Assembly (NCBI GenBank): GCA_946902985.2
Contig: OX336388.2
Location: 1,218,462,609-1,218,526,608, forward strand
Direction of reading: 5' to 3'
From: Meconema thalassinum
Taxonomy: Eukaryota; Arthropoda; Insecta; Orthoptera; Tettigoniidae
DNA length: 64,000 bases
Shown here: positions 1-10,613 of the stretch, piece by piece
Numbering within the stretch: the first letter of the stretch is position 1
How the letters are laid out: the number at the start of each line of letters is the position of its first letter
The notes under the pieces: model-generated
Seen by the model: the letters and a program-made list of their open reading frames with translations, nothing else
Told to the model about the DNA's origin: nothing
The model's database searches: none
Program-made: the position numbers and the translations under genes

Positions 1-1283
1 ACACACCTGACTTATTCTGATGAAAGAATGTCTGTCAACTCTTTTATTATTTACGGAGCCTGTTTCTTTGAATCGTTTAGCGAGCCTCCTAATTGTACTG
101 GCATTAGGCAAAAGTCTTCCTGGAAACTTTATTCGAAATTTTCGTCTCTTTTCAAAACAAGATTTTCTGAAAACGTGCAACACTAACGTCTAAGCTTTGC
201 AGATACATGTCCATATGAATGACAAAACACGTGTGAACTAACAATATGAGTCAGCGGAGCGCACCAACGACCGGCTGAAATGCATACACGCGCCCGCGAT
301 CTGCGCCAGTCAAGCCGGCTTAGCTTGTCGTGTTTATCGGGGGCACATAGATAATGACCCTGTACATCTCTTAAAGGAATCGGAAGTAAATTGAGGGAGT
401 ACTGGAAAATACGACAATGTCTGAAGTATAAGATCGATAATGATGTCACAACATACGGTCGCGCACGGAGCTTTAGACAGGTTGTCGAAACGTTTGCCTA
501 TTGCAACAGAGCGCGTTGAAAGAAACTGATGAGAGTATCGTGGTGTTGTAGGGTTAGGGGTAGAGGGAAAGTACTAGAGGGAAAAATATTGGTTCCAAAC
601 AGAGTATGCACAGCACAAATAAACAATAGGCCCGGTCTAAAAGACTGTGGCGCGACCAATTGAGGGTTAACTATGCGAACATGGATTGGTCAAGAGGCAA
701 AGTGGTGATGACTGACGTGGAATTTCTGGCCAAACGTCAATTCTATTCAGTCAGCTCACCGAGTATAAGGTGGGTATCATAAAATATGGTTCTGATGTGG
801 AACAATCTTCTTCCATCACCAACCAATGATCTGCCATTAAATGGAATTAACCCATTGTAGACCAGTTATAATATCACTGATCAGTAATTAGTGACTTGCC
901 AGAACCTGTTGCAGGACAATGGGAAAATTTTAATATAGGCCTACACTGTTCAAGTATATACCACAGGTTTAGGGGCAGATGACCTCGTAGTTCCGTCCTT
1001 TAAAACAACAATAACTAACTATATTCCACGAGAAACATGTCTAAGGGAAATTTTTAGTGTAGTCGATGACGTTACGACACTGTTTATTTGATAGTGTGGC
1101 TTACAATTGCCGCCATATTGGTCTGGTCAGCTGTATGAGATTTCAAACTGTATCGTTACATGCTGATGTAGTCACATGTGTTCAGGTGCGAAGTGTGGTG
1201 GCAAGTTGCGAACGTTCATAAATTACTTTACGTTTTTCAATATAATTGATTAGTTGCTCCATACTCTTCTAATGTCATTGTTT
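1..1283. other. Gene-free AT-rich stretch
   Basis: I see no coding region with recognisable similarity here. The only identifiable feature is a short retroposed module near 966-1018, listed separately. The short open frames in this stretch read as chance frames. Confidence 0.6.
966..1018 (+). mobile_element. Micro-retroposon (hairpin-tail module), copy 1
   Basis: The module begins ggggcagatgacctcgtag, continues with a gccct-type block and ends ...acaacaataactaac. The flanks 'tatataccacag' and 'tatattccacga' look like a diverged 12-bp target duplication (10 of 12 match). It is the same module that ends several longer SINEs in this window. Confidence 0.6.
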
Positions 1284-1410
1284 GCTACTGGTACTTGATT
1301 ATACAACGGTCTGAGCGAAACCATTGGTCATTAGTGGGTTAGACGACTGGGTGGACGAAACCATTGGCCGCTACTAGGTTAGAAGACTGTTTGGATGAAA
1401 ATGGTAGCCG
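1284..1410 (+). repeat. 40-bp tandem repeat array (left, about 3 units)
   Basis: The string gaaaccattgg recurs at 1317 and 1357, and a diverged version follows at about 1397, so the period is 40 bp. The unit reads roughly 'gacgactgtctggacgaaa' followed by 'ccattggtcgctactaggtta'. The same unit returns in reverse orientation at about 1905-2046, so the two arrays form an inverted pair. Confidence 0.7.
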
Positions 1411-1439
1411 TGCACGAAGTATCAATCCCTCATAACTTT

Positions 1440-2440
1440 TCTAAAGTACAATAGTTAACCAAAATACCTATAGAAAAAAACAATCTGGAGACTGTCGTAA
1501 CGGATGTTTACTCCTCCGCTGTGTATAATCCACCCACCATCCCAAATAAGATCAAGACATAATACATGAAATTCCAGCTGTGTCCGCCATTTTCACCATT
1601 AATTATGCACTAGTACAGTATTGCCAACCCCGCACTTACGGTGCTACTTTGTTTATGTGCAGTACGGTTCCGTGAAACAAAAAGGCTCTGAGTTTACTTG
1701 ATAGTGTGCTGAGCTCTAACCAGTTCGCAATGAATTGTGCAAGCTGTCTCATTACTATTTCTTGTTTTTTTTTTTTCCACAACCCATGTGTGTTTTGCTG
1801 TTTTTTCCCCCCACTGTAATACTGTTCTTTCAATAATAATTTTCATCCAGATAAATACAGTACTGTTCTACGTACAAAACAAACCGTTGCTTGTATTGCA
1901 GTAATTTTCGTTGAGACAGTCGTCTAATCAAGTAGCGACCAATGATTTCGTCCAGACGGTCGTCGAACAAAGCAGCGACCAATGGTTTAGTCCAGACATC
2001 CATTTAAGTTCATCAATATTTTTCGTCCAGACAGTCGCCAAACCTCGCTACAGGGGATTGCAGTAAAGTGAAGTTGGCACCATTGTCTCATACAAGCATT
2101 ATACATACAAATAAAAATAATACACGAAAGCCCTCTCGCATAATTACAATGTTACTTGTGTCGTCTGGTGTATTTTGTATCGGACATGTTGGCAACGACT
2201 GATATCAATGTGTGCGCCCCTCATTGTTAGCGCTCACCGCGGCAGTTTCACACAATAAATACGCTGACGAACATGGCTCCGCTTGTTAAATAGTAAATAA
2301 AGACATTTACGTGATTTAGCTCATATATCCGGTGCAGAAGTGATCAAGGTTAGTAGTTACCAATTGATAATGTCCCCCCCCCCCCCCCCAAAAGATGAAG
2401 TAAGGTATGAAAATGATATATTGTCGAAACGAATGCGAAA
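1440..2440 (+). repeat. Dispersed repeat of unknown class, copy A
   Basis: Two blocks (about 1440-1660 and 2160-2440) align in the same order with 6340-6610 and 6755-7080. Shared landmarks are 'ttactcctccgctg', 'attccagctgt', 'tacagtattgccaacccc', 'ggtgtattttgtat', 'atcaatgtgtgcgcc' and 'gaacatggct'. The middle of the two copies differs. A run of 18 C lies at about 2372-2389. No coding signature was recognised; it could be a decayed transposon or a duplicated non-coding segment. Confidence 0.7.
1905..2046 (-). repeat. 40-bp tandem repeat array (right, inverted)
   Basis: Read on the minus strand, this stretch repeats the unit of the 1284-1410 array (gacgactgtctggacgaaa, then ccattggtcgctact), with about three diverged units. 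The inverted placement resembles the subterminal repeats of a fold-back or TIR element. I could not define target duplications, so an element boundary is not claimed. Confidence 0.65.
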
Positions 2441-3191
2441 AGGAAAACAGTGATACGTCGTGCACAATTAATACGAAAATTATATGATACAAACAAATGG
2501 GTCTGGGTTAAGTTCGTATTTGTATGTAAAGCCTTATTAATACATCGATTTTATCGTGTGTGAATCGTTGAGTCATCCATAATTTCATGGATCACACAAT
2601 TTTGTATTTTGGGGAATTTAGTAGTGTAATGTATCGTGGTCTATGGTACTACTGGTCTACACATCCACATAAACAAAGCCTAACTCCTTATGTGACTTGT
2701 ATTGGCACAATATAAATAAAATCACAAAATATTGTTGACATTACTGAGAGTCACACTCTTGCCATGTCCATAATACATGGAAATTGAATAACCTATGTAA
2801 GGTAAATGCACCAATGGTCGTCATGTTAAGACAGATTTAGTCAAGAAATTATATACACCTTACACATTTCAGTAAGTTTTATCAACAAAAGCACTGTACC
2901 TAACCTCAATCTCTACTCAAACACTAGGAAAATCCACATAGCGAAGATATTCGTATTAGGAAAAATTACGTATTAAAAAAAAAGTGTGTTTTTGCGCCAG
3001 TGTTCGGCACGATGTATTTGGATTTTTCCTATATTCGTCATCCGTTTGCACCAATTGCCGTCACATTGTTAATTTTCCTTTTCTGCTGTTTATAATGCAT
3101 TTCTGTCAATTGTTGCGTAAGACACCGATTTATCGACTTGGAGGCTAACATTTACGAATAAAACAGTACCAGTAATTATGTTTTTTATAAA

Positions 3192-4601
3192 TTAAAAGAA
3201 TGAAATAAAAAAAGGCATCGGGAAGCGGGAAGACTTACGAGCATGAAAATATCGTAATTCTGCTCTAAACGAGTGAGACCACGGCATAACAGCCCGGAAA
3301 ATGACCATTAGCCGAGGCCTAACACCAATTGTTGACAAAAGTTTCGAAAAATCCTTCTTCTTCAGTGCAGTATCTTCGCTATTAGCAACCCTCTGATTTC
3401 GCCACTCATGTACATTTTTCTTCCAGGCAGTCTTTAGTGGCTTAAAAACCCCTACATCCATGGGTTGAAGTACGTGTGTGGCATTAGGTAGTAAAGCGAC
3501 CAAAACAATTCCATGATTCTCACAAAATTTACTAGTATGTATGGTCAAGTGTGAGAAGTGCCTGTCTATGAATAGAATGCCAGGGAGAGGAATCTCCTTC
3601 TCAACCAACCCAGGATGAAATATGTTACTGAGAAATTTGTAAAACACTTCGCCCGTCATCCACCCGTTTGGCGATTTGCCAATGGCCCAGTGTGCTGGCA
3701 TTACGGCAATGATGTCTTGCGGCAGCGGAAGGAGAAATATCGCCGTGGGCATTGCCTGTTACAAGTACCGTCAAGCATTCTTTCTCATCCGAATTCACTT
3801 GCTGATATATTGTCTTGTTACCCCTGTTCGCCAGCACTTTGTTACCTTTCGGATTGAGAAAGAAAACCGTCTCGTCAGCGTTGAACAGTCGCCGAGGGTC
3901 TGACAAAATAGACTGGAAGTTGTTTTCCACTAAATAGCTGTAGACTTCTGAAAGCCAGGTTTTATTTTGGTGTTCTGTAATTGCAGCACGGCTTACTGTC
4001 AAATTTTGAGGGGTTCGTAAAAGATAGACCTGGATTTCTTTTTAGGAAAGATTCACGCCATTTCCTTCCTGGCCGCCATCTTTGAAAGGAAAGTCCCTCT
4101 TCAATTCTTGTGTGAGGCAATTTTGCAAATCGTCCTTTGTTATCGGGACCCCGCTTTTCGTAGTGAAGGGGGCGTGGTGGCTCAGCGGTCTAGCTGTATG
4201 CCTCTCACCTAGGCGGTCCGGGTTCGATTCCCGGTCAATGCATGTGAGATTTTCGAAGTGAAATGCCATGTCCTGTGGTTCGGATTCCACGTAAAAAGGA
4301 GGTCACGTGGCTCATGATCTCAAGATTAACGGTCACGTTAAACTACAAGCTTCCTTCCTTTTTTTTTTCGTAGTGAGATTCCCCATTGAACTAGCATTGC
4401 CTCATCTTCCTTTGTTAAAATGGAACTTGGCCCCATTTTCCTCTCTCTAGGAGATTTTTCTTTAATTTTGTCCGAGAGGGTGATTCTCGGAACACCAGTC
4501 CTCTCCGCGGCCTTTTTAATACTCATGCCGTCCTCCACAATGGCCTTAATAGCAGCTTCCATTTGCTCAATATCATAATTCAGAACTGTGCGTTTCGACA
4601 T
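3192..4601 (-). pseudogene. Tigger/pogo-type DDE transposase relic
   Basis: The pieces run in order on the minus strand. The N-terminus (4601 to about 4377) starts MSKRTVLNYD and carries a psq/pogo helix-turn-helix (MSIKKAAERTGVPRITLSDK). It continues past a SINE as SGVPITKDDLQ. The centre (4002-3740) holds FNADET with the first catalytic Asp. The C-terminal part (3752-3192) holds FIDRHFSHL (second Asp) and LQPMDVGVFKPLK (third Asp). The DDE_1 catalytic positions therefore survive, but the frame is broken near 4070, 4020 and 3740 and a SINE interrupts it at 4167-4364. It would have been a nuclear cut-and-paste transposase; it is now dead. Confidence 0.85.
4167..4364 (+). mobile_element. tRNA-headed SINE inserted in Tigger transposase (family 1)
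   Basis: The 12-bp target duplication ttttcgtagtga is at 4155-4166 and 4365-4376. The head has an A-box-like stretch (gtggctcagcggtct) and a B box (ggttcgattcc), and the anticodon-loop position reads CAC, so a tRNA-Val origin is possible but not certain. The body includes gtgagattttcgaagtgaaa and ends ...aaactacaagcttcc plus a T-run. It splits the transposase between ISLRKK and SGVPITK. A second copy is at 47718-47907. Confidence 0.9.
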
Positions 4602-4609
4602 ATTGCCTG

Positions 4610-4647
4610 GGACGACCTCGTAGTTCCGCCCCTTAAAACAACAACTA
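4610..4647 (+). mobile_element. Micro-retroposon, copy 2 (38 bp)
   Basis: A 38-bp insert (gacctcgtagttccgcccc, then ttaaaacaacaacta) is flanked by a perfect 12-bp duplication acatattgcctg (4598-4609 and 4648-4659). It lies right next to the start codon of the Tigger-like transposase. Confidence 0.8.
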
Positions 4648-4919
4648 ACATATTGCCTGAAAGCAAAGATTTAGTCTTCGAATAATATAATATTTTTCAT
4701 CTCAATAAAAAATTTAAAAATCCTCTGTAGCACGCCTAGCCAAATAATCCTAGGCCTACTGAGGTGCGGCCGTCAAGAAGAGAGACCTACGTAATAATAA
4801 CAATACACTTTAAATGGTTATTGGTTGTGAAACGTTAACACAAACATTAACATTATCATGCACTAGCGTTCGTCACGAATGTACTCTAAAGTTCGTCAGC
4901 TATGACGACCACTGGACAC

Positions 4920-5625
4920 GATGATCAAATGATAATTTAATTAATACAGGGTGCTTTAGAGCTACATTATAAGTATATTGCCGCTGTTAGTTAGGTCTTA
5001 CAAGTAAAAATGACAATGTGCCAGTTTTCGTCACAAATGACGAGCATTAGTAAAGTGCGTTTTTTAAAATCCAGTGTTCGTCACCGGCATTTCTAACAAA
5101 ACTAGGCACGTGAGCAAGAAATAACAAATCACATATGTTACAGAAACAATTACCAACTATATCACGCACTTGTAACGTTTTAAAATGTCGGAACATAACA
5201 CTCATGCACATAATTAACTCGCGTGCGTGCTTAACACATGCGAGAAGAAAATGGCGCGTCAAGACAGCTCAGCTCACAGGAGATGTTTGACGCTGGGAAT
5301 CACCTATTACATCGCACACGTGATTTCGCAAAGTTGCTCCATGTCGGCAAGGAAAGTATGATGCATCTCGTAAGACTTCGTGTGTTGAGAAAGACCCGTT
5401 GACATGCTTATTTTTTGTACTTATCTACGAGAGTGACGACGACTGGATCAGTGACGAAAACCGGTACAGTTACCTTACATTGTACGATCTTTTATTAATT
5501 AATAATACATCATTGATGATGTCACATAATTTCACCCCTGTAGTCGACAAGGTTATTCTGCTGGTATCGTATTCTCCAGTGTATTCTAGATTGAAACTTG
5601 GCGTAATGCAATATGTAGTTAGATT
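4920..5625. other. Gene-free stretch
   Basis: No recognisable coding region. It contains three copies of a ttcgtcac-type motif (about 5025, 5045 and 5075) shared with the Tigger-like element's edges. Open frames here look like chance. Confidence 0.5.
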
Positions 5626-5672
5626 AGTTATTGTTGTTTTTAGGGGCGGAATTACGAGGCCATCTGCCACCA
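5626..5672 (-). mobile_element. Micro-retroposon, copy 3 (minus strand)
   Basis: Read on the minus strand this is ggcagatggcctcgtaattc, then cgcccctaaaaacaacaataacta. It is clearly the same module as 966-1018, but I could not identify a clean target duplication. Confidence 0.6.
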
Positions 5673-6339
5673 GGCACTTGCAGGTATAATATAAAATTTT
5701 AGGTTAGTTGAGTGTATGCATCTCGGTTAATTTACCATTTAATCTAAAACTGAGTGCATCACATTATAGTCATGTGGTTTTTCTTGTGTTTCTGAAGATA
5801 TTTTCTATCAGGTTTTTGTTTATGTGTTGGTGGAGTCAGCCCAAATAAACACCGACCATATCCTACAACTTGCAATAGCCTACCCAGTTTAACTTTAATG
5901 CAAAACATATTTTTCTTTGACATTGAGAAAATTATTTTGTTTATTCAAAGTTAAATTTACAATGCCAAAAATTCTACACATTGTCTAAATTTCCAGTTTC
6001 ATTGGATAGAGCAAAAATCCATTAAAGCATTCTTCGTAACTGTCTATCTTCCTTATGCTACAAAATTAATATGTTGCTGAGTTTTTCTCCCTTTTCATTT
6101 TTACTTATAGGCTATTTCATTTCAGACATTTATGTGTGGCCATTCTCGTGAAGAATATTAATATTTAAAATTTAGAAAGACACCATATTTTATTTATACA
6201 GTAGCAGTGTGTGGCCGTTACAAAAATAGTTGTTTGCTTTCTTCACTTCTCCACATTTTATTGTGGGAACTGTTAATTTGCTAAACACCATCCTAGGACT
6301 GTATATTTGTGGGTAACGCTGAATGAGAACTCATCGTAC

Positions 6340-7080
6340 AATCAAATTTTCTATACTAAAATTAACCAAAATGCTTTTTCCAATGATGAAAAATAAATCA
6401 GGAAATGATGTAGTAATGGATGCTTACTCCTCCGCTGTTCATAACTCCCCCCCCCCCCCCCCATCACCTTTTTTAGTTGAAAATGAAAATCCACAGCCTT
6501 GATCACGACTTATAAAGTAAAATTCCAGCTGTATCGCTATTAGAAGCGTGAATTATCGTCAAATACAGTATTGCCAACCCCACTAATATGGTACCGCTGT
6601 GTATGTAGGTGGTACTGGAAGAGTAAAATTTGTTAAATCCAGACCAATAATTATTAGGGAGCGTGGCCCTGCGGACAGTGTTAGCCATATTTACACTCCT
6701 GTTTTTGTCACGCACAGTAGGTTACTCGCGCATCAATAATCCAGACCCAACTTGTGTGGTGTATTTTGTATCCCACATGTTGACAGTAGTGATGTCAATG
6801 TGTGCGCCTTGATAACAGTTGAAGAGACTTCATGCGCCTGTCGAACATGGCTGCCGTCATTGAATGAGCAAGAAATAAAAAGACATATTTCCGTAATTTG
6901 GCACATATTTTGGGGCAGTTGACCTCGCAGTTCCGCCCCTTAAAACCTCAATAACTGACTAACTTGGCACATATTTCCAGTGCAGTAATGGATCATGGTT
7001 AGTAATTTGAATTGGTAATGTCCCCTAGTAGATGAAACAAGGTTTGAAAATCATATACAGTATTATCGAAATGCAAATGC
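6340..7080 (+). repeat. Dispersed repeat of unknown class, copy B
   Basis: This is a paralogue of 1440-2440, collinear over two blocks. It carries a 53-bp insertion at 6911-6963 that copy A lacks, so copy A serves as the empty site for that insertion. A C-run lies at about 6447-6464. No coding content was recognised. Confidence 0.7.
6911..6963 (+). mobile_element. Micro-retroposon, copy 4 (53 bp, with empty site)
   Basis: A 53-bp insert (tggggcagttgacctcgcag to aataactgactaac) lies between perfect 13-bp duplications ttggcacatattt (6898-6910 and 6964-6976). The paralogous sequence near 2315 reads straight through without it. This shows that the short module alone was retroposed and is not the remnant of a longer deleted copy. 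Confidence 0.9.
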
Positions 7081-7189
7081 CACGATCACCTCTCATTCAG
7101 AATTAATCATTTGTGATTGGTACAGTCTTGTATTGGTTCTTATGAAATGGTTCCACATCTTCAATTTATTAATTACCATACTTCAATTC

Positions 7190-7226
7190 TTGTACATGTT
7201 TCAACCCCTTGTGGGGTCTTCAGCAA
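7190..7226 (-). ncRNA. Hammerhead-like ribozyme motif (degenerate)
   Basis: Read on the minus strand: ttg - CTGAAGA - CCCC ACAA GGGG - TT - GAAAC - ATGTA - caa. This has the CUGANGA and GAAAC cores, a 4-bp stem II and a 3-bp closing stem I (ttg/caa). Two extra T before GAAA make it non-canonical. The surroundings (about 7130-7340) look like a Penelope-type terminal repeat fragment. Cleavage is unproven. Confidence 0.5.
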
Positions 7227-7379
7227 TGTTTATTAACATGGAACGAATTTTATGCACTAAAAAACTTGAAAATATTTTATGTTTTGTATACTAAAAAAGT
7301 TAAAAATATGTAGGCCTATAAGATTTCAATTTTTTTTTCTTTCAATATTGCAAATTTGTAAACACTTACATATAAATAT

Positions 7380-7960
7380 TACTCACCAATCATGTCGAGA
7401 CAGTGGCAGATTAAAGAGCTCGCTAGTGCAATGAAGTATGAAACTTTTTCCAAGTTTTCCATCACAGACCGATGTCGGTTGTCTCGGAACAATGAACAAT
7501 ATCGGGAAAACGACCGTTCAACATCTCTAGAAGACAGTCTTGCATATTTCATCAAAGGAATGTCGCTGGCATTCAAACTTTCAATTTCACCAATGTCTTC
7601 TTGCCCTTCCAAAGCTTTGGCAATTTTACACATAGTATAAAATCCATCAGTTTCTTCACACACACACTTTCAAATTTCTGTGTAATAGCTTTCACTTTAG
7701 GACCTCTTGAGTGAATTAATTTTTTCCACAATTATGTCAGTTAAGTTATGCAAACAACTCAAATTTGCAGATATAATTCATTTTTTAAAGCACTGTCTTT
7801 ATACGAGTCCTGAAGAAAATTGATTGATAAAGCATCATCCTTATTTAGTTAGTCTATCACCGATTTAAAATTTTCAAAATTGTTTGCATAATACACTTCT
7901 GCTTCTAACCACGTCCCAAAATGAGTAACAATGGAAGTGTAAGATCTAGATTTTTTGCTC
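7380..7960 (-). pseudogene. hAT-like transposase relic, C-terminal part
   Basis: On the minus strand the upstream part reads FGTWLEAEVYYANNFE, typical of hAT-like transposases of the CGGBP1-associated type. The downstream part (7663-7380) carries SSRDVERSFSRYCSLFRDNR and MENLEKVSYF, which matches the C-terminal dimerisation signature (DVERSFS...ENL). Several stops and frame changes separate them (for example near 7690-7860). The N-terminal domain is absent here; a zinc-finger fragment of the same general type may lie at 16770-16965. Function lost. Confidence 0.75.
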
Positions 7961-8080
7961 GGAACTGTTGGCACTTTCAGAAAAACTTTTATTCCCGTTT
8001 GAAATCAGGTGTCAACTTTAGGATACAATATACTTCTCTGCTCACATACTCTGTATACCAGGCCTTCAGCCGCCTTATTA

Positions 8081-8941
8081 CGAGGGCAATTCAGAAACTA
8101 ACCTCCGATTGGTCACAGTGCGGGTAGTGGGGGGAGTAGCGCGCCATCTGTGCATTCACGCGCTCAGCAGGTCAGTCGGCAGCAAGCCGTAGTCGAGTGA
8201 ACATCGTACCTGCGCTAGTTTAGTTTTTGTGGCAGTTTGAAATGTGTGCTGCAATAGAAAATCCCGCCAAATGTGAAGTGCGTGCTGTTATACGGTTTTT
8301 TACAGCCAAAGATGTGGGCACATTCAGATTCGCCTACCAAACCAAAAAAAGCCCGGCAAGATTTTTCTGCCAGAAAACTGATGGCAACGGTGTTTTGGGA
8401 TGCCAAATGGGTGTTGTTGGTTGAATTCATGGAACGTGGGACGACCATTAATCAAGACGTGTACTGTGAAACACTAAAAACATTACGACGGGCTATACAG
8501 AACAAACGCCGTGGTATGCTGACTTCCGGTATCGTTTTTTTGCACGATAACGCCCGTCCGCACTCTGCTCGCAGAACAACAGCCCTTCTTGAGTCCTTCA
8601 AGTGGGACGTTTTCAACCATCCACCTTACAGCCCAGATCTGGCGCCAAGCGATTATCACTTCTTCATGCATATGAAGAAATGGCTCGGGTCCCAGCGGTT
8701 TGATGACGACGAAGAGCTCAAAGATGCGGTCACAGGCTGGCTCAAGGCACAAGCGGGTGATTTTTATGCAGAAGGAATTTCAAAGCTTGTGAAGAGATAC
8801 GATAAGTGCCTCAATCGTTATGGAGACTATGTCGAAAAATAGTGCAAAGATGTAGTTGTAAGATGTATATATTAAAATATTTTTACTTAACTTGGTGTAT
8901 TTTTTTCAATCAACCGGAGGTTAGTTTCTGAATTGCCCTCG
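8081..8941 (+). mobile_element. Internally deleted mariner element
   Basis: Terminal inverted repeats begin cgagggcaattcagaaacta (8081-8108 and, inverted, 8914-8941), each flanked by the TA target dinucleotide (8079-8080 and 8942-8943). The length is 861 bp, against roughly 1.3 kb for autonomous mariners. The insert encodes the start and the C-terminal two-thirds of a transposase, with the intervening segment missing. Confidence 0.93.
8227..8842 (+). pseudogene. mariner transposase, internally deleted
   Basis: An N-terminal piece at 8240-8325 (MCAAIENPAKCEVRAVIRFF) gives the beginning of the paired HTH domain. After an internal deletion the catalytic part continues in another frame (to 8842). 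VFWDAKWVLLVEF carries the first Asp, FLHDNARPHSA the second, and HPPYSPDLAPSDYHFF the third, as in DD34D mariners. The C-terminus KRYDKCLNRYGDYVEK is intact. The rest of the DNA-binding region, about 130 residues, is lost, and the deletion also shifts the frame, so no full transposase can be made. TIRs at both ends suggest it could once have been mobilised in trans. Confidence 0.9.
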
Positions 8942-8943
8942 TA

Positions 8944-9544
8944 TATGGAGCAGCATCCATAATTAAGAGTAAAACATTATTAAATTTCACCCCATGTGGC
9001 CATAACTACTGCCGAGAGTCATTGAATAGGCAAGACATTCTTACATGGTTCGATGCTGATGTTTCTAGTACACCTGCCACGTTTCCCACTTTCCTACCGC
9101 TAGAGTCTCGTGATTTGTCCATGCTTACCCCTATTTTTAGCCTAATTTCATCACATGAAAAATATTTCACTGGCATTCTATACCTCCAAAACTATTTCTG
9201 GTATCGCCCTGAAATATTGTATAGTAATAGAGAATGCTAAGGTAAGTACAGCTATGTGATGCTTACATGCATATTAAGTACAAAATCAACATGGCGGCCA
9301 AGCAAAGTTAAAATATTTAAATGGCTTTGTCTTGAGATTTAATCAACCAAGCACCGTGAAACTTGGTACGTTACATGTTTATAAAAAATTTAATCTAATG
9401 GCATCTAATTCAATTTTTATCTTAAAATCAAGATGGTGGCTGTGTGAAATTTTGAAATTAAGTCCTTATTTTTTGTGTCCTTATCATGCGATCGAAGTGA
9501 ACGTTCGAATAATGAAACTACGCAATAATCTTCATCTAATGGCT
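8944..9544. other. Unclassified repeat-like DNA
   Basis: No gene seen. The stretch 9290-9370 (ttaaaatatttaaatggctt, ... caaccaagcaccgtgaaa) resembles 10385-10450 (ttaaatatttatatggattt, ... atccgagagcagtga). The region around the next mariner is therefore probably a decayed repeat with internal similarity. Confidence 0.45.
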
Positions 9545-9546
9545 TA

Positions 9547-10216
9547 TACAGAGAGTTTAGTTTGTATGTAACGGCGACCCTCGCTTGCCCGCTCACCCGC
9601 GTTGCGCGCCTGTCTCCCGCCAGGCACTTTGCCGTTATGCGGCGCTTGCGCGGCACTGAGTCGTTGAGAATAGGAATTTGTACTTCAATGTGATTCTTGA
9701 CCAATTTTTTGACGAACTGACTTACGGAGAACGATTGTCAAATTACTTTCAACAAGATTCTGCCACTGCTCACACTGCCGAAACATCCATGACAGAATTG
9801 CATCGCATTTTCGGTACTAGGATTATAAGTCTTAACGTGTGGCCCCCGCGAAGCCCAGACTTATCACCATGTGACTTTTATTTGTGGGGGACGCTTAAAA
9901 ATAGAGTGTATGCGAGAAACCCTCACACTACAAATGAGCTTAAAGACTATATTACAGCTGAGATGCAGTCAATCGGTGCTGAGGAACTTCAGAGAGTAAA
10001 TGCCAGTTTCATAAAAAGGTGCCAGCGATATGTAGCAGTAAATGGCGAACATTTTCAGCACCAGCTGTGAACTAGGTAAGTACAAATTCCTATACTCAAT
10101 GACTCAGTGCTGCGCAGGCGCCGCATAACGGCAAAGTGCGTGGCGGGAGACAGGCTCGTGCTACGGGCGAGCGGGCAAGCGAGGGTCTCCGTTACATACA
10201 AACTAAACTCTCTGTA
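9547..10216 (+). mobile_element. Tc1/mariner-superfamily element with about 140-bp TIRs
   Basis: Long inverted repeats (9547-9686 and 10077-10216) start tacagagagtttagtttgta. They are flanked by TA (9545-9546 and 10217-10218). The 670-bp element keeps only the C-terminal half of its transposase, so it is an internally deleted, non-autonomous copy. Its TIRs are far longer than the roughly 28 bp of the neighbouring mariner. Confidence 0.9.
9687..10070 (+). pseudogene. IS630/Tc1/mariner transposase, C-terminal half
   Basis: The frame runs FNVILDQFFDELTYGER, then FQQDSATAHTAETSM (second catalytic Asp) and WPPRSPDLSPCDFYLWGTLK (third Asp), ending NGEHFQHQL and a stop at 10070. The DNA-binding domain and the first catalytic Asp are absent, so the protein would be inactive. 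There is no plausible ATG at the front; the frame opens from within the left TIR. This family is distinct from the mariner at 8.1-8.9 kb, as its WPPRSPDLSPCDFYLW block is quite different. Confidence 0.85.
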
Positions 10217-10613
10217 TATAGAACAATCCAACATGACGATCATACAAAATATTTCGATTGTTCTCAATATCTGTGAATCTATTACAGCAATCAAACTGAA
10301 ATTATGTATGTTGATAGAGGTTATTAACTTAAGTTCACCTATGGGCCTTTCAATAAGCTGATGAACACAAGTCGAACATTGCAGCGATGCAAAATTTAAA
10401 TATTTATATGGATTTTTCTCGCAACTTAATTATCCGAGAGCAGTGACAGCATGGCTGTCTTCATACACGGCTCAATGTATTGGGATCTTTCACTAGGAAT
10501 AATCAACTCCATTATGGTCCGTAGTGACTTTGGTAATTTAATTGAAAACTAGTTGAAACCCGTCAAAACATGACGGTCAATGGGAAAATGTTTACTGAAG
10601 AATTTTTCTTATA

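Larger units (their letters stand above)
2807..4919 (-). mobile_element. Decayed Tigger/pogo-like DNA transposon (boundaries approximate)
   Basis: A minus-strand transposase pseudogene (3192-4601) sits between weakly matching inverted ends: 'ccaatggtcgtcat' near 2810 and, read on the other strand, 'ccagtggtcgtcat' near 4910. Extra motifs of the type ccagtgttcgtcac occur at about 2997, 4861, 5018 and 5069 and may be subterminal transposase sites. The TIR assignment is an inference; the coding content is the firm part. Confidence 0.5.

Noticed and set aside
183..449. 88-codon minus-strand ORF
   Set aside because: No recognisable domain, odd composition and no neighbours; it reads as a chance frame.
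2372..2389. C-run as a regulatory element
   Set aside because: Similar C-runs at 6447, 26937 and 50153 have no shared context; they are simple repeats.
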